Below, piece after piece: positions 1-10,800 of a stretch of DNA of 64,000 nt; the stretch's first letter is position 1, and each line of letters opens with the position of its first letter. The DNA comes from Bryobacterales bacterium. GTDB taxonomy: Bacteria; Acidobacteriota; Terriglobia; Bryobacterales; Bryobacteraceae. The stretch lies in contig JADLDI010000064.1 of assembly GCA_020846745.1 (NCBI GenBank), forward strand, positions 34,358 through 98,357, given 5' to 3'. The notes below the pieces were generated by a model, which was given only the letters and a program-made list of their open reading frames with translations, did no database searches and was not told the origin of the DNA. A program made the position numbers and the translations under genes.

Positions 1-284
1 GAAAGAACTACTCCATTGAACGTCCGGCGCCGGAATCCCGAATGCTCGATGGTGACGTTATACCGTCCCGCCGGAACGAAATCCAGCCGGTAGGCGCCGT
101 GTTCGTCGGTCTGCGCCGCGCGTTCGACGTTGGTGTCGATATTCCGAGCCGTAACGCTTGCAGCGGCCACCACGGCCCCGGATGCGTCGGTTACGTCGCC
201 TAATAGAGTCGCCGTGATGCGTTGACCATAGAAGGTGTTTGCTCCGGCAAGAAGAATAAGTACACAACGAAGCGGTTTGTTCAC
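1..284 (-). CDS. TonB-dependent receptor / carboxypeptidase-regulatory-like domain protein, N-terminal part (partial, runs off window)
   Basis: Minus strand from GTG at 284 reads VNKPLRCVLILLAGANTFYGQRITATLLGDVTDASGAVVAAASVTARNIDTNVERAAQTDEHGAYRLDFVPAGRYNVTIEHSGFRR: signal peptide plus carboxypeptidase-regulatory-like fold. Confidence 0.75.
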   Translation of the reverse strand, partial: MNKPLRCVLILLAGANTFYGQRITATLLGDVTDASGAVVAAASVTARNIDTNVERAAQTDEHGAYRLDFVPAGRYNVTIEHSGFRRRTFNGVVL

Positions 285-385
285 GGAATTGAACCCCTTT
301 TGCGCTGATGTAGCTCTAGAGTATGTTTCTTCTGACACACCTTGTCAAGAGGCGGGGGCCGGGCCGGCTCGGAAATTTGATCTTC

Positions 386-3178
386 TTACCGTAACTTTAA
401 TTCCGCACCTGTCAAACTCGGCCATGCGGCGCCATCAGCAGACTCTAGCGTTACCCGGTATTGCAGCCACTGCAGGCTTCCGGCCGGCGCCTTCGACCAT
501 TTGGCTTCCTGCAATTGCTCGGAACTGGCGGCTTGCCGGGTTTCGATAACCAGCCGGCTACCACTCGGTTCAACGTGCGAGGTGACAACGTCAATGACGC
601 TCTGGCCTGGCCTTAACTGAATAGGCGCGGAGACATAGTGCTCCTCGATCGCACGCGTCATCTGATTGCCCGCCGGGACCATCTGCGAAAAGTGCGGACC
701 GAACGCCGGCAACTCCGTATGACGATCGAATGAGAACCCCTGCGGTCCGTTCCAGTAGATATAAGTCGGAATCGAATGTTCGCCGTCCTTCAAATGGTTG
801 TGAACGACCAGATCGGTATAGCCGTCTTTGTTCAAATCGAGCGCCTGAATGCCGGCGGACGATTCGGCCGGTAGCTTCAACCGGTTTGCATCCGAGAAAC
901 GCCCGCCTCCCTGCCCCCAATACAGAAACATCGGAATATGGCGAGTCGAATCGGACATGTAGTTAGTGCACGCGAGGTCGACTTTCGCATCGCGATTAAA
1001 GTCCGCAATTGCGCACTCGATCGACCCGAATCCTTCCACCTCCGCCACCGGATTCGCCTCCGGTACGCCTTCGCGCGTCCCAAGATACACCCGGGTCTGG
1101 TTGTTATATGACTTACGGCCCGCATCAAACATCCCAGGGATAACAAAATCCAGAATCCCGTCTCCATTCAGGTCCGCGACGCTCAAGCCGCCGCCGCCAA
1201 TCTCCCGCAACCAGGTGCGTTCAGTCGAGTATCCGTCCTTCGAACCCCAGAAGATCTCGAGCGCGCCAAAGTAGTGGTCGGAAAACGACAGGTCCAGGTT
1301 GCCGTCGCGATTGAAATCGGCTATCACAAGTGTCAGAGCGCTTCGTTTGGCCCGCAAAGGCAGTCGACTCGCCCGCTGTTCGGAAAAGCCCCGCTCTGAG
1401 CCCCAAAGGATCGTCCCAAAAGGTTTTTTGTCCACCAGACTCGAAAAGACCAGATCCAGGTATCCATCGCGATTCAAATCGGCGGTGCCGCTGGCAAAGC
1501 TCGTCCCGACATTGAGTAACTGCCGGCGGTCTGGCCTGTATCCGTCCTTTGCGCCCCAATATAAATATGAGTTAGGAATATAAGCATTGCAGAAAACAAT
1601 ATCTGCAAACCCGTCGTCGTTGAAGTCCGCGACAGTCGTGTCGTACGCCCCGCGCGTGGGTAGGCGGGTCACCGACGCCGGCGAGTAGTAGTGGTGCGGG
1701 TTGCCCCAGAATATCGCGCTATCGAGCTTGCCCGAATATCGCCCGCTGTATTGGTTGATCAAGACTACTTCTGGCTTACCATCGCCGTTTAAATCGCCCG
1801 TGCTCACGCTGGCCGCGCCAAAACTTTGTAAGTCAGCTCGCAGATAAGGAGCGAATCCCGTAGCGCTGCCCCAGTACACATAGGACGGCACATCGTGCGT
1901 CGCCTCATCGTTTGAGTTTGCAAACACCAGGTCCGGGTGGCCGTCTCCGTTCAAATCGGCACTGGACACACCGTTCGCCGCTAGGGTCGGCAGCACGGTT
2001 CGCCGTTCACCCGAATAGCCGGAAGCCGTTCCCCAGTACACCAGCGACGTTGGTCCCGCCGAGTTCGCCACGGCGATATCCAAAGCGCCGTCCTTATTGA
2101 AATCGGTTAGCGAAACGTCGCGCGGTTGGCTGGCAGGCAGCGACGGCATGCGTTGCCGGTCCAGTCCTTTCGCACTGCCGTATATCAGGACTACCCTCGA
2201 CCGGCTGCCTGACCGTGTGTCCTCGAGCCCGAGCGACTGCGCGCCGCCTGACGTGGCAATTACGATATCGGTGCGGCCATCGCGATCCAGGTCCGCGCTA
2301 CGCAAAGCCGTTGGATCAGCCAGCGGTATCGTCTCCGTGCGCGCAGCCGAATATCCGTCGCTCGCGCCCCAAAACACCTGCACTCCCTTGTTCTGCCTGA
2401 CTGCGTTCAGGAATGCGATGTCCAGGCGTTTGTCGCCGTTAAAATCGCCGATCGTCACATCCGACGCGCCGTTCGTCGGCAATCGGCCCGGATGTGCCGC
2501 GTCAAACCCCTTTGCCGAACCCCAGTAGATGAACGAATCCATGCCAAGGTCCCTGGATATATTCTCCAAACCGGCCTCGGCCCCCTGATTCGCGAACACC
2601 AGTTCCGGATACCCGTCGTTGTTCAGGTCCGCCGCCGCCACGCCGGCCGCCCAGTTCGTCGGCAACTCGGTCCGCTGGTTAGCCGCATATCCCTTTTGGC
2701 TGCCCCAGTACACATACGCGCTCCTGAGGCCGGGATAGTTGTGAATGTAGTTACAAAACACCAACTCCGGAAAGCCGTCCCTATTCAGGTCCGCGATCAG
2801 CGACCGGCCTCCGCCGAATGCCGGCAGACGTGTCAGTCCGGGCGAACCTCTATCTAACAGACCGAATAGCGTTTGCGCCAGCGGCCGCTCGCGCCACCAG
2901 TCCGGCAGCAGCGAGGTGAAGCCCTTCGGTGAATTCCAGTAAACAAACGCATCCACCGTTTCGAAGTTATCGTGATCGTTGGAAATCAGTATGTCGTTGA
3001 AGCCGTCGTTATTCAGGTCCCACCGGTTGATCACTTGCAACCGCCCCTGGCGCGATACATATAAGTTCGCGCCGGAGTTACTGAATGTCCCTTTACTCAG
3101 GTCCGCCCACCCCGTGTGGCGGATCGTTTGGGCGCTAAGGCTTATAGCGATAAACAGGCCGGTCCAACGATAATTCAT
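386..3178 (-). CDS. FG-GAP/VCBS repeat beta-propeller secreted protein
   Basis: 930 aa with many repeats of the form D-L-N-x-D-G-x-x-D-L-V-F followed by YWGSxxGY; N-terminal hydrophobic signal. Confidence 0.9.
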   Translation of the reverse strand: MNYRWTGLFIAISLSAQTIRHTGWADLSKGTFSNSGANLYVSRQGRLQVINRWDLNNDGFNDILISNDHDNFETVDAFVYWNSPKGFTSLLPDWWRERPLAQTLFGLLDRGSPGLTRLPAFGGGRSLIADLNRDGFPELVFCNYIHNYPGLRSAYVYWGSQKGYAANQRTELPTNWAAGVAAADLNNDGYPELVFANQGAEAGLENISRDLGMDSFIYWGSAKGFDAAHPGRLPTNGASDVTIGDFNGDKRLDIAFLNAVRQNKGVQVFWGASDGYSAARTETIPLADPTALRSADLDRDGRTDIVIATSGGAQSLGLEDTRSGSRSRVVLIYGSAKGLDRQRMPSLPASQPRDVSLTDFNKDGALDIAVANSAGPTSLVYWGTASGYSGERRTVLPTLAANGVSSADLNGDGHPDLVFANSNDEATHDVPSYVYWGSATGFAPYLRADLQSFGAASVSTGDLNGDGKPEVVLINQYSGRYSGKLDSAIFWGNPHHYYSPASVTRLPTRGAYDTTVADFNDDGFADIVFCNAYIPNSYLYWGAKDGYRPDRRQLLNVGTSFASGTADLNRDGYLDLVFSSLVDKKPFGTILWGSERGFSEQRASRLPLRAKRSALTLVIADFNRDGNLDLSFSDHYFGALEIFWGSKDGYSTERTWLREIGGGGLSVADLNGDGILDFVIPGMFDAGRKSYNNQTRVYLGTREGVPEANPVAEVEGFGSIECAIADFNRDAKVDLACTNYMSDSTRHIPMFLYWGQGGGRFSDANRLKLPAESSAGIQALDLNKDGYTDLVVHNHLKDGEHSIPTYIYWNGPQGFSFDRHTELPAFGPHFSQMVPAGNQMTRAIEEHYVSAPIQLRPGQSVIDVVTSHVEPSGSRLVIETRQAASSEQLQEAKWSKAPAGSLQWLQYRVTLESADGAAWPSLTGAELKLR

Positions 3179-3185
3179 AGAGTGA

Positions 3186-4169
3186 TCACCAACTGCGCAT
3201 CTCTGTAACCAGTTCTTCCGGTACGGGTTGATTCAGCGCCTGTATGGCGTTGTCCAGATGCCCGCAGTGGCGAGCGCCCACTAGCACTACATCTATTGCG
3301 GGGTTCTGAAACACGAAGCTCATCGCCAGTTGAACCACCGAAACTCCGGTGCGTTCCGACATCGCCCGCAGGTCTTCCACCACGCGGAAGTTCCGCCCAG
3401 AGAAGTACACATCGGCGTGCCCCGGGATTACATCGAACCGTGTGCCCTTCGGAAATGCGTTCCGGTCGCCCGTGTACTTACCAGTTAGAAAGCCCGCGCC
3501 CAGTGGACTATAGGTTATTACGCCAATCGCTTCCCGTTGTGTCAGCGGCAGAACATCAGCTTCGATATCGCGAATCGCGAGATTGTAGTTCGACTCGATC
3601 ACTTCGAACCTTGCCAAGCCCTTCTCACGGCTGGTGGCGAGCGACGCCTCCAACTGGGCGCTGCTGTAGTTACTGCAACCCGCAAACCGTGCCTGCCCCG
3701 ATTTCACAACAGCGTCCATCGCCTCCGCCGCTTCAACTGTTCCGGCCGTATTTGCGTCGTATTGGTGATACAGATATAGGTCTATGCGATCGGTCTGGAG
3801 CCGCTCCAAGCTGGCGGTGATCGCTTCCCGCACGTGCTCGACTGTGAAGTTCGTCGTTACCTTCGTGAGCAAAGTGATCTCGTCGCGAGCCCCCCTGCTC
3901 CGCAGCCACCGACCGATTATCTTTTCCGATGAATGTAACTCGCCTGACACTTCCCGCTCATCGTCCATGCCGAGATAGTTCTTGCGATAGTGCCTCGCCT
4001 GCCCCCCTCCATAGGCCTCCGCCGTATCGAATAGAGTAATTCCCTGCTCTACCGCGTGGTCCATGATTCGGAACGATTCTTCCTCGCTGATCTCGCGTCC
4101 AAACGTCGCGCAGCCCAAACCGATCCGGCCGCAACGAATACCCGTCCCGCCAAGAGTTACTATTCGCAT
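3186..4169 (-). CDS. Aldo/keto reductase
   Basis: 327 aa; GxGCATFG, DTAEAYGGGQ, TKV, DRIDLYLYHQYD, YSPLGAGFLTGKY motifs. Confidence 0.9.
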   Translation of the reverse strand: MRIVTLGGTGIRCGRIGLGCATFGREISEEESFRIMDHAVEQGITLFDTAEAYGGGQARHYRKNYLGMDDEREVSGELHSSEKIIGRWLRSRGARDEITLLTKVTTNFTVEHVREAITASLERLQTDRIDLYLYHQYDANTAGTVEAAEAMDAVVKSGQARFAGCSNYSSAQLEASLATSREKGLARFEVIESNYNLAIRDIEADVLPLTQREAIGVITYSPLGAGFLTGKYTGDRNAFPKGTRFDVIPGHADVYFSGRNFRVVEDLRAMSERTGVSVVQLAMSFVFQNPAIDVVLVGARHCGHLDNAIQALNQPVPEELVTEMRSW

Positions 4170-4960
4170 TAGTTCACCACCGAATAGCGCAATAGCGGCT
4201 TTAAATTGTCCGGGAGTTTCTCAAACGCTTCTCTCGAAAGCGGCGGCACAATGGAATCTTTCCCATCGTTCGCCGCCACGATGTCCTCGTGGTCCGCCGT
4301 TCCCGGACGCAGCGTGTCAAGGTTCAGCCACCACGGCGCAAACCGCACCAGCACCGCCACACGGTCCGTCCCTGATACGTTCGGAGCCACGGCATGCCAC
4401 AACCGCGCGTCAAACACCGCGATAGTTCCCGCCTTTCCGGTTAGTCGCGCTTCTCCGGGATAAGGCTCGGCCGGATCATACTCGCCCCCCGGCAGCGGAT
4501 GGCACGGCTTCTTATGGCTGCCGGGCACGACAACGGTCCCGCCATTCTCAACCGTAAAGTCTGTCAGCATCCACATCGTCACGATATGCAGCACAGCGTC
4601 CGGGTATGGCGGCGGTATGTGCGCCGCGGATTTCTGGTTGTACGGCCAATCCGAATGGATCAGGCCGCGCGGAATGCCCGCGCCGTTCACAATCCCGCTC
4701 ACCATCGAGATCCTATAGTGCGGTCCGAAGAACGATTCGACCAGCGCCTTCAGTGGATCAGCGGTTATGTATGGGGCAAAGTCCTGGTTGAAGCGCAGAA
4801 ATCCAGGCACGTATCCGGTGGGGCGCTCCAACTGATTGTGAGCCCAAACGTCGCGTTCGACGGCGGCGCAGATGCGCTGCACCTCGTCCGTCCTGATGAA
4901 ATCTCTGATGTAACAGTATCCATCGGTTAAGAATTGCCGGCGCAGGTCTTCCAAACTCAT
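4169..4960 (-). CDS. Phytanoyl-CoA dioxygenase family protein
   Basis: 263 aa; IHSDWPYN...VVPGSHKKP...LWHAVAPN matches the PhyH Fe(II)/2OG pattern; overlaps the AKR gene by 1 nt. Confidence 0.85.
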   Translation of the reverse strand: MSLEDLRRQFLTDGYCYIRDFIRTDEVQRICAAVERDVWAHNQLERPTGYVPGFLRFNQDFAPYITADPLKALVESFFGPHYRISMVSGIVNGAGIPRGLIHSDWPYNQKSAAHIPPPYPDAVLHIVTMWMLTDFTVENGGTVVVPGSHKKPCHPLPGGEYDPAEPYPGEARLTGKAGTIAVFDARLWHAVAPNVSGTDRVAVLVRFAPWWLNLDTLRPGTADHEDIVAANDGKDSIVPPLSREAFEKLPDNLKPLLRYSVVN

Positions 4961-4994
4961 GATCAGGTCTTATCCTAATATCAAAAGCACCGCC

Positions 4995-5786
4995 ATGAAA
5001 ACTTTAATCGACGTTCACTCGCACCTTGGACAGTCAACCAACGCCGCTATGAGCGCCAACGGCGAGCGCCTCTGCGAGTTGGCCCGTGAAGCCGGCATCA
5101 CGCACAGCGTGGCCTTTTCGATCGAAGCCTGCTATGGCGGACTGGACGCAGGTAATCGCCTCGCCGTCGAGGAAGCCGCCTCGCAACAGGTGCTCAGCAT
5201 TATGGTGGTGGCCCATCCGAATCACCTGGAAAGCTCGCGGCGATGGGTGGAACAGGCACGCGCCAACTCTAAGATCGTCGGCATCAAACTGCACCCCGTG
5301 CTCGGTAACTACGACATCCTGTCCGGCACCGTTTACCGCCTCTTCGAAGAGGTGGTCGTTCCATCCGGACTTCCCGTGCTCAGCCACGTCGGTAACGAAT
5401 CGCCGAATGTGACCATCGACAAGTACCTGCGCCTCGCAGCGGCGTTTCCGCAGGTACGCTTCATCGCCGCGCACCTGGGCGTCGGACTGTTGGGACTGGC
5501 TGACGCCGCCGTCGATGCTTGGAAAGCCAACCCACAAGAAAACGTCTGGTTCGACATGGGCACCTTGCGGGCGTTCTATACGGGCGCGGTTGAGAACCTG
5601 CTACACGTCGTCGGTCCGGACCGTGTCTGCTTCGGTACCGACTCGCCCCTGTATCTCCCCGCGCCCTTTACACGAGTACTCGAGTTACTCCCGATCTCAG
5701 AGGAAGTGCGCGAAAAGATAGCTTGGCGAAACGCGCTCCAAGTTATTCCCTTGTTGAAAAGACGCCCTGGGGTTCCCGCGGAATAA
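4995..5786 (+). CDS. Amidohydrolase-family (metal-dependent TIM-barrel) protein
   Basis: MKTLIDVHSHLG start, HVGNES, AAHLG, FGTDSPLY motifs. Confidence 0.85.
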   Translation: MKTLIDVHSHLGQSTNAAMSANGERLCELAREAGITHSVAFSIEACYGGLDAGNRLAVEEAASQQVLSIMVVAHPNHLESSRRWVEQARANSKIVGIKLHPVLGNYDILSGTVYRLFEEVVVPSGLPVLSHVGNESPNVTIDKYLRLAAAFPQVRFIAAHLGVGLLGLADAAVDAWKANPQENVWFDMGTLRAFYTGAVENLLHVVGPDRVCFGTDSPLYLPAPFTRVLELLPISEEVREKIAWRNALQVIPLLKRRPGVPAE

Positions 5787-7874
5787 CTACGGCAGAACCA
5801 CCATCGGCGATCGCCACACCGCGAACTTCTTCTCCTCCGGGTTCAGCACGTTCACCTGGCACGTGTACCGTCCAGGCTGCAGCGATGCCAGCGGTACGCG
5901 GAAACTCACCGGAACGGCCTTCGACTTAGGATTAAGTCCGCTATCCACCTTCAACGGCGTCGTCTCGAACGCCTTCACCTTGCCACGGAAAAAGCTGACA
6001 TTCGCCACCATCACCTGAGTCGTTTGCGCCGCGGGCTGATACGCTTCCAGGTACACCAACATCTCCTGGTCTTTGCGGAATACGCGCGTCACGCTCGGCA
6101 CCAGCTTCTCGCCCGCCTGTACAAGCGGATTCGCTTCAAACAGTTTCTTGTTTCTCTCCGCGGTCGCGACCGTCTCACTCAGCTTCTCACGCTGGTTTGA
6201 CAGCACTACTGTACTAATCGGTAACCGCCGCTGCTCCGTCGTCAGGTCCGGCACCGTGAACTTCGTTTCGAACGTGCCCATCTTGCCGGACTCGTTCTCG
6301 CGCGCCAGAAACTTCAGCGTGTACGCTCCAGGTTGCAGAACGAATCCGGTGTCGTACTGAAGGTTCCGGCTCGCCAACTGGCCCATCCGTTCGCCCTTCA
6401 GCTTTACCGTCACCTCATCGCGCACCGACCCTTGCACCGTGCCCTTCGCATCCCGAACCTCACCAAGAAAGTCCAACCGGGCGCTCTCCGCTCCCCCGCG
6501 CCGTGCAAGTTCGATATCAGAGCCAGGTATCTTCACCGCGATCGGAACAAAGTAGCGGTCGCGCCCCTGCCGGAACCAATTCACCTCCAGCGCCAGCGAT
6601 AAATCGGTCACCGGATCGCCCAGCATCAGCGCTTCCTGCAATTGCCGCTCACGATCGGAATCCGTAAACTGCTTAAACTCCTTCGACGCAAAATAGCCGG
6701 ACCGGTAATCAAGCGACGCCGTAAGGCCCTTGGCGATCTGCACCTTCACACGCCTATACTTGCCGTCGGCCGCCGCATTGGTGCTGTAATAACCCAGAAT
6801 GTAGTAACTCGAAACGTCCTTTTGCGCCTGCACAATGCCGGCGGATAAGTCGTTCTGATCGAGCATCGCCTTTCCGCCCGTATCCGCCGCCAGCGTGTAC
6901 AGGCTGTCCTGCTGCTGTTGGAAGTTATTGCGAGCCTGCCGCTGCGAATCGCCGGAATACATGCCGCGTCCGCCCGGCGAGCCCTGTGTCGCATCGCCCA
7001 TCGGCGCGGAAGCCACCAGCCCGCGCGCATCTACCGGATAAAACGCCACATTCGACCGTATCGCGGCGTTCACCGTACCTCGGAGTTGCGCCTGGTTATC
7101 GATGCCCGTCCGGCTCATGCCGCTCGCAAAATACACCAGCGCCTTCTTTTCCGGCAAACTGCTCAACATCTTCACCGCGGATTCGAGCGCCGCTAGTTTC
7201 CGGTCCGTGTTAAACATGTTGAACTCGGAATCATCCGCCGAGAAGGCAGTCCCCGTATCTGCTTCGCTCTCGTCCCCAGTCGAACCGTTCCCCATGCCCG
7301 TTTCACCAATCGGAATCGACCGGATTACATCCACCAGACGGTCGCGGTCGGACGTAAAATCCTGTAGCACCTTCAAGTCGGTTACATAAGTCATTACCGC
7401 CACATGGTCCGATGTCGACATCTGCGTGTTAAGATATTTCAACGCCGATTGCTGCGTTCGGTACTGGTCCGCCACCGGCATACCCGAAAAGTCGAAATAC
7501 AGCACCAGCAGCCTTCGGTTCTTATACTTGATCTCTTCTTTCGCCGACGGTGCGATGCGGTTATCTTTTGCCACTGTCGCCGGTGTAGCCTGTTTCGCCT
7601 TCGGATCCGGCCGTTCCTTCAAACCACGCGCCGGCAACGGTTCCTCCTGTAACTGCTGATACTCAAACACTCGTATCTGCTGCGGCTTGCCATCTTCGGT
7701 AACAACAAAGTCCGTTGCCTTCAAACCTTCAATCGACTTACCGCTCTTATCCTTAGCCGCAACGTTGATCACCACCAAAGTGGAAGTCGCTTCGAACCTA
7801 AACTCGCGCTGCCGCGGATCTTGTGCCGGCGCCGCCAGCGCGAAGGCCACAAAAGAAGCAATTACGGGTCGCAT
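5787..7874 (-). CDS. VWFA-related domain protein (Acidobacteria type)
   Basis: 695 aa; FDFSGMP (MIDAS-like), KDKSGKSIEGLKATDFVVTEDGKPQ, YYILGYYST. Confidence 0.85.
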   Translation of the reverse strand: MRPVIASFVAFALAAPAQDPRQREFRFEATSTLVVINVAAKDKSGKSIEGLKATDFVVTEDGKPQQIRVFEYQQLQEEPLPARGLKERPDPKAKQATPATVAKDNRIAPSAKEEIKYKNRRLLVLYFDFSGMPVADQYRTQQSALKYLNTQMSTSDHVAVMTYVTDLKVLQDFTSDRDRLVDVIRSIPIGETGMGNGSTGDESEADTGTAFSADDSEFNMFNTDRKLAALESAVKMLSSLPEKKALVYFASGMSRTGIDNQAQLRGTVNAAIRSNVAFYPVDARGLVASAPMGDATQGSPGGRGMYSGDSQRQARNNFQQQQDSLYTLAADTGGKAMLDQNDLSAGIVQAQKDVSSYYILGYYSTNAAADGKYRRVKVQIAKGLTASLDYRSGYFASKEFKQFTDSDRERQLQEALMLGDPVTDLSLALEVNWFRQGRDRYFVPIAVKIPGSDIELARRGGAESARLDFLGEVRDAKGTVQGSVRDEVTVKLKGERMGQLASRNLQYDTGFVLQPGAYTLKFLARENESGKMGTFETKFTVPDLTTEQRRLPISTVVLSNQREKLSETVATAERNKKLFEANPLVQAGEKLVPSVTRVFRKDQEMLVYLEAYQPAAQTTQVMVANVSFFRGKVKAFETTPLKVDSGLNPKSKAVPVSFRVPLASLQPGRYTCQVNVLNPEEKKFAVWRSPMVVLP

Positions 7875-10800
7875 TAGAATCGGAACCTCAGGCTAAGCGT
7901 CAGTTTGCGCATTGGCGACGCGTTGGTGGCGACGCCGTAGTTCAACGCGCCCAACACCGTACCCCACCCACTGATCACGACGCGATTCAGCACGTTTTGC
8001 CCTTGCATCTGGATATCAAGGCTGCGCCGTTCGCCAAAGCGGAACACCCGGCCTACGCCTCCGTTCAGGAACAGCAGCGACGGTCCTGGAATCGTGTTCC
8101 GCCCCGCATTCCCCCACTGCCCGGCAGCGGGTTGCGAAAACGCCGCCGTGTTGAACAGCATGCCCTCCGCCGCAACAGGCAATCCCGTCGCATTCGCGCG
8201 AACGGTGTTGCTGACCGCCGTGCCTAACACCTGAGTCCGCACCGTTGCCGTAAACGGGCTGCCGGACCGGAAGCTCAACATCGAATTCACAGTCCAGTCC
8301 CGAAGCAGCCGTCCCGTCCAACCCTGCATCAGCGTGCCGCCGCGAACGCCCATCGCCGTGCTGTACTGCACGTTCAGCGATAGGTTATGCCGCGAATCGA
8401 AGCTCGACAATCCGCGCTCGGCCGAATAATCCAGCCAGTTCTGCGCGACCGGTGTGCCGCCCTGCCCTCGTCCGCCCGTCCCTGCATTGTCGATCGACTT
8501 GGATAACTGATACGACGTATACCAGCCAAGGCCGCTCCTCATGCGCCGGTTCAACTGGAACTGCGCCGCATGATAGATCGAGTTACCATTCGACGTCTGG
8601 TAGATGAACCCGGTCGGCAGCGTAGATTGCGGTAATCCTGGCGCCACGGAGTTAGGAATAAACTGCTGGTCCAGGCGCGTCCCTTTCGTCCCGAGATAGC
8701 CTACAGTACCAAACAAGCTGAACGGCAGTTCGCGCTGCAGCGACAAACTCCATGTCTGGGCGTAGCCGACCCTATAATTCGGATCAATCGCGTATGTCCC
8801 CAATCCACTGGCGCCCGCCGGCATGTTGAACCCCGATGAAAGCAGCAGTGGATTCGTCGCCGTTCCCGCCGCGTTCAGCACTTGCGCAAACGGTGGCTGC
8901 TGCGCCAGATTCGACGCGATGATGTTATAGACCGAAGTGTTGTAGTAAACGCCATACCCGCCACGAATCACCACGCTCCGCTGGCCCCACGGCCGATACG
9001 CGAATCCGATACGCGGCGAGAAGTTGTTCTTATCCGGATTAATCAGCGCATTCGGCAACTGACCGCCGGGCGCCACCGCCGAAACCGTGCTGAACCCATT
9101 CGCCGGAAGTATATTCACCAGCCGGTTATTTAACTCAGTCACCGGCGTCCCGTAATCCCAACGTAGGCCATAATTCAGCGTGAACTTAGGATGCAGCCGC
9201 CAGTCGTCGTTCACATGAAAGTCCCAAGCCGAACTCCGAAAATACTTATCGGGATTTCCGTAGCGAATCGAACTCGTGGTCGCATAACCCAGCAGAAAGT
9301 CGGCTAAGTCGTAACCCGTACCGCTCTGCACGGCCCCGTTCACCACCAGTCCCGTAGCCGCGCCATTGAAGCTCCACGTTCCCCGGCCATTCGCATCGGC
9401 CAGTTGGTTCATCTGCATCCGCCGGAAGTTCGCACCAAAGCTCGTATTGTGCGTTCCGTGGATCCACATAAACATATCGCCGATCCCAAACGTCTGGTTG
9501 CGGTTTGACGAGTAGTTACCGTCCGTCAAACTGGCATAGTTCACAAACCGCAAAGTCGGCGGACCCCAATTCATCGGCAAACCGGATACGCCGCTGATAC
9601 CTAACTGCCCCGCAACATCCTGCACGTTCGCAAAGTAAGGCGTCGCCAGATTACTCATCCGGCTGAAATTCACCTGCACATTATTAATCAGCCGCGTCCG
9701 CAACGTGTGCGACCATCCCAGGTTCGTATTAAGTCCGTTCCCCCAACCCGTATCGATGAACTGCAGCAAGTTAGGCGACGTGTTCGAGTTATGCTGATAT
9801 CCCAGGCCGAAGTTCAACCGGTCTTTACTGCCGATCTTCACGTTCATCACGCGCCCATTTACGTTGTGGCTGTCGTTCGTGCCTGACCATGAAGTCTGGT
9901 AATTCCGCACCGCGAACGGCAGGTTCGGCATCGGCAGGTACTTCAGCAGCGCCGTCGCTGTCGGGCTGATCCGCGTACTCGGTATCCGATTGCCTGCGAA
10001 CGGCGCTCCCGTGGTCGGGTCGTACAGGATCACCGGCTGTCCATTCACCTGCGACTGCGAAAAATCGCCCGCACGTTCCAACGCCGTCGGCATATTCACC
10101 GGGTCGGAAATCGTGCCCGTCCGGCTCCGACCGAATTGATAATTCAGCGTGAACATGATCTGCCGTTCGGCCGAAATCACCTTCGGGATCTTCAACGGTC
10201 CGCCGAACATGATGCCGCCCCGTACGCTCGACCAGTCGGGCTTCGCCACCTCAGCACCCGTCACAGAGAACTGCCGCGCATCCCACACGGAATCGTTAAA
10301 GTTGAACATCGTCATCCCCATGTAACGCAGCCGGCGGTCGCGGCGGTTGTTCCCAAAAGCGGTAGCACCGCCACGGCCGCGCCACTCACCGCGACCCGCG
10401 CCCGGTCCGCGGCCGCCCCCCGCGCCCATTCGTCCACCAAATCCCCCGCCTCCCGGGCCGCCAAATCCACCCCCAGGACGACCACCGGGTCCGCCGAAAC
10501 CGCCCGCCCCCCCAAATCCGCCCGGACCGCCCCCCGGTCCACCGCGCCCTCCAAATCCACCAGGACCACCGCCCGGGCCTCCCGGACCGCCAAACCCGCC
10601 CGGACCGCCCATCGCACCCGGCCCCAGCGGCGGACCATCTCCGTTCATTCCAATTCCACCGGGCCCAACCGGCTGCCCGTCCGGACCGACCCCGCCGGGC
10701 CCCATTCCGGGTCCCATACCCATCCCGGGACCCATTCCAGGACCCATCATCATCATTCCGCCCGGAGGTCCCCAGTCGAACTGCTGCGGCATTCCGACCG

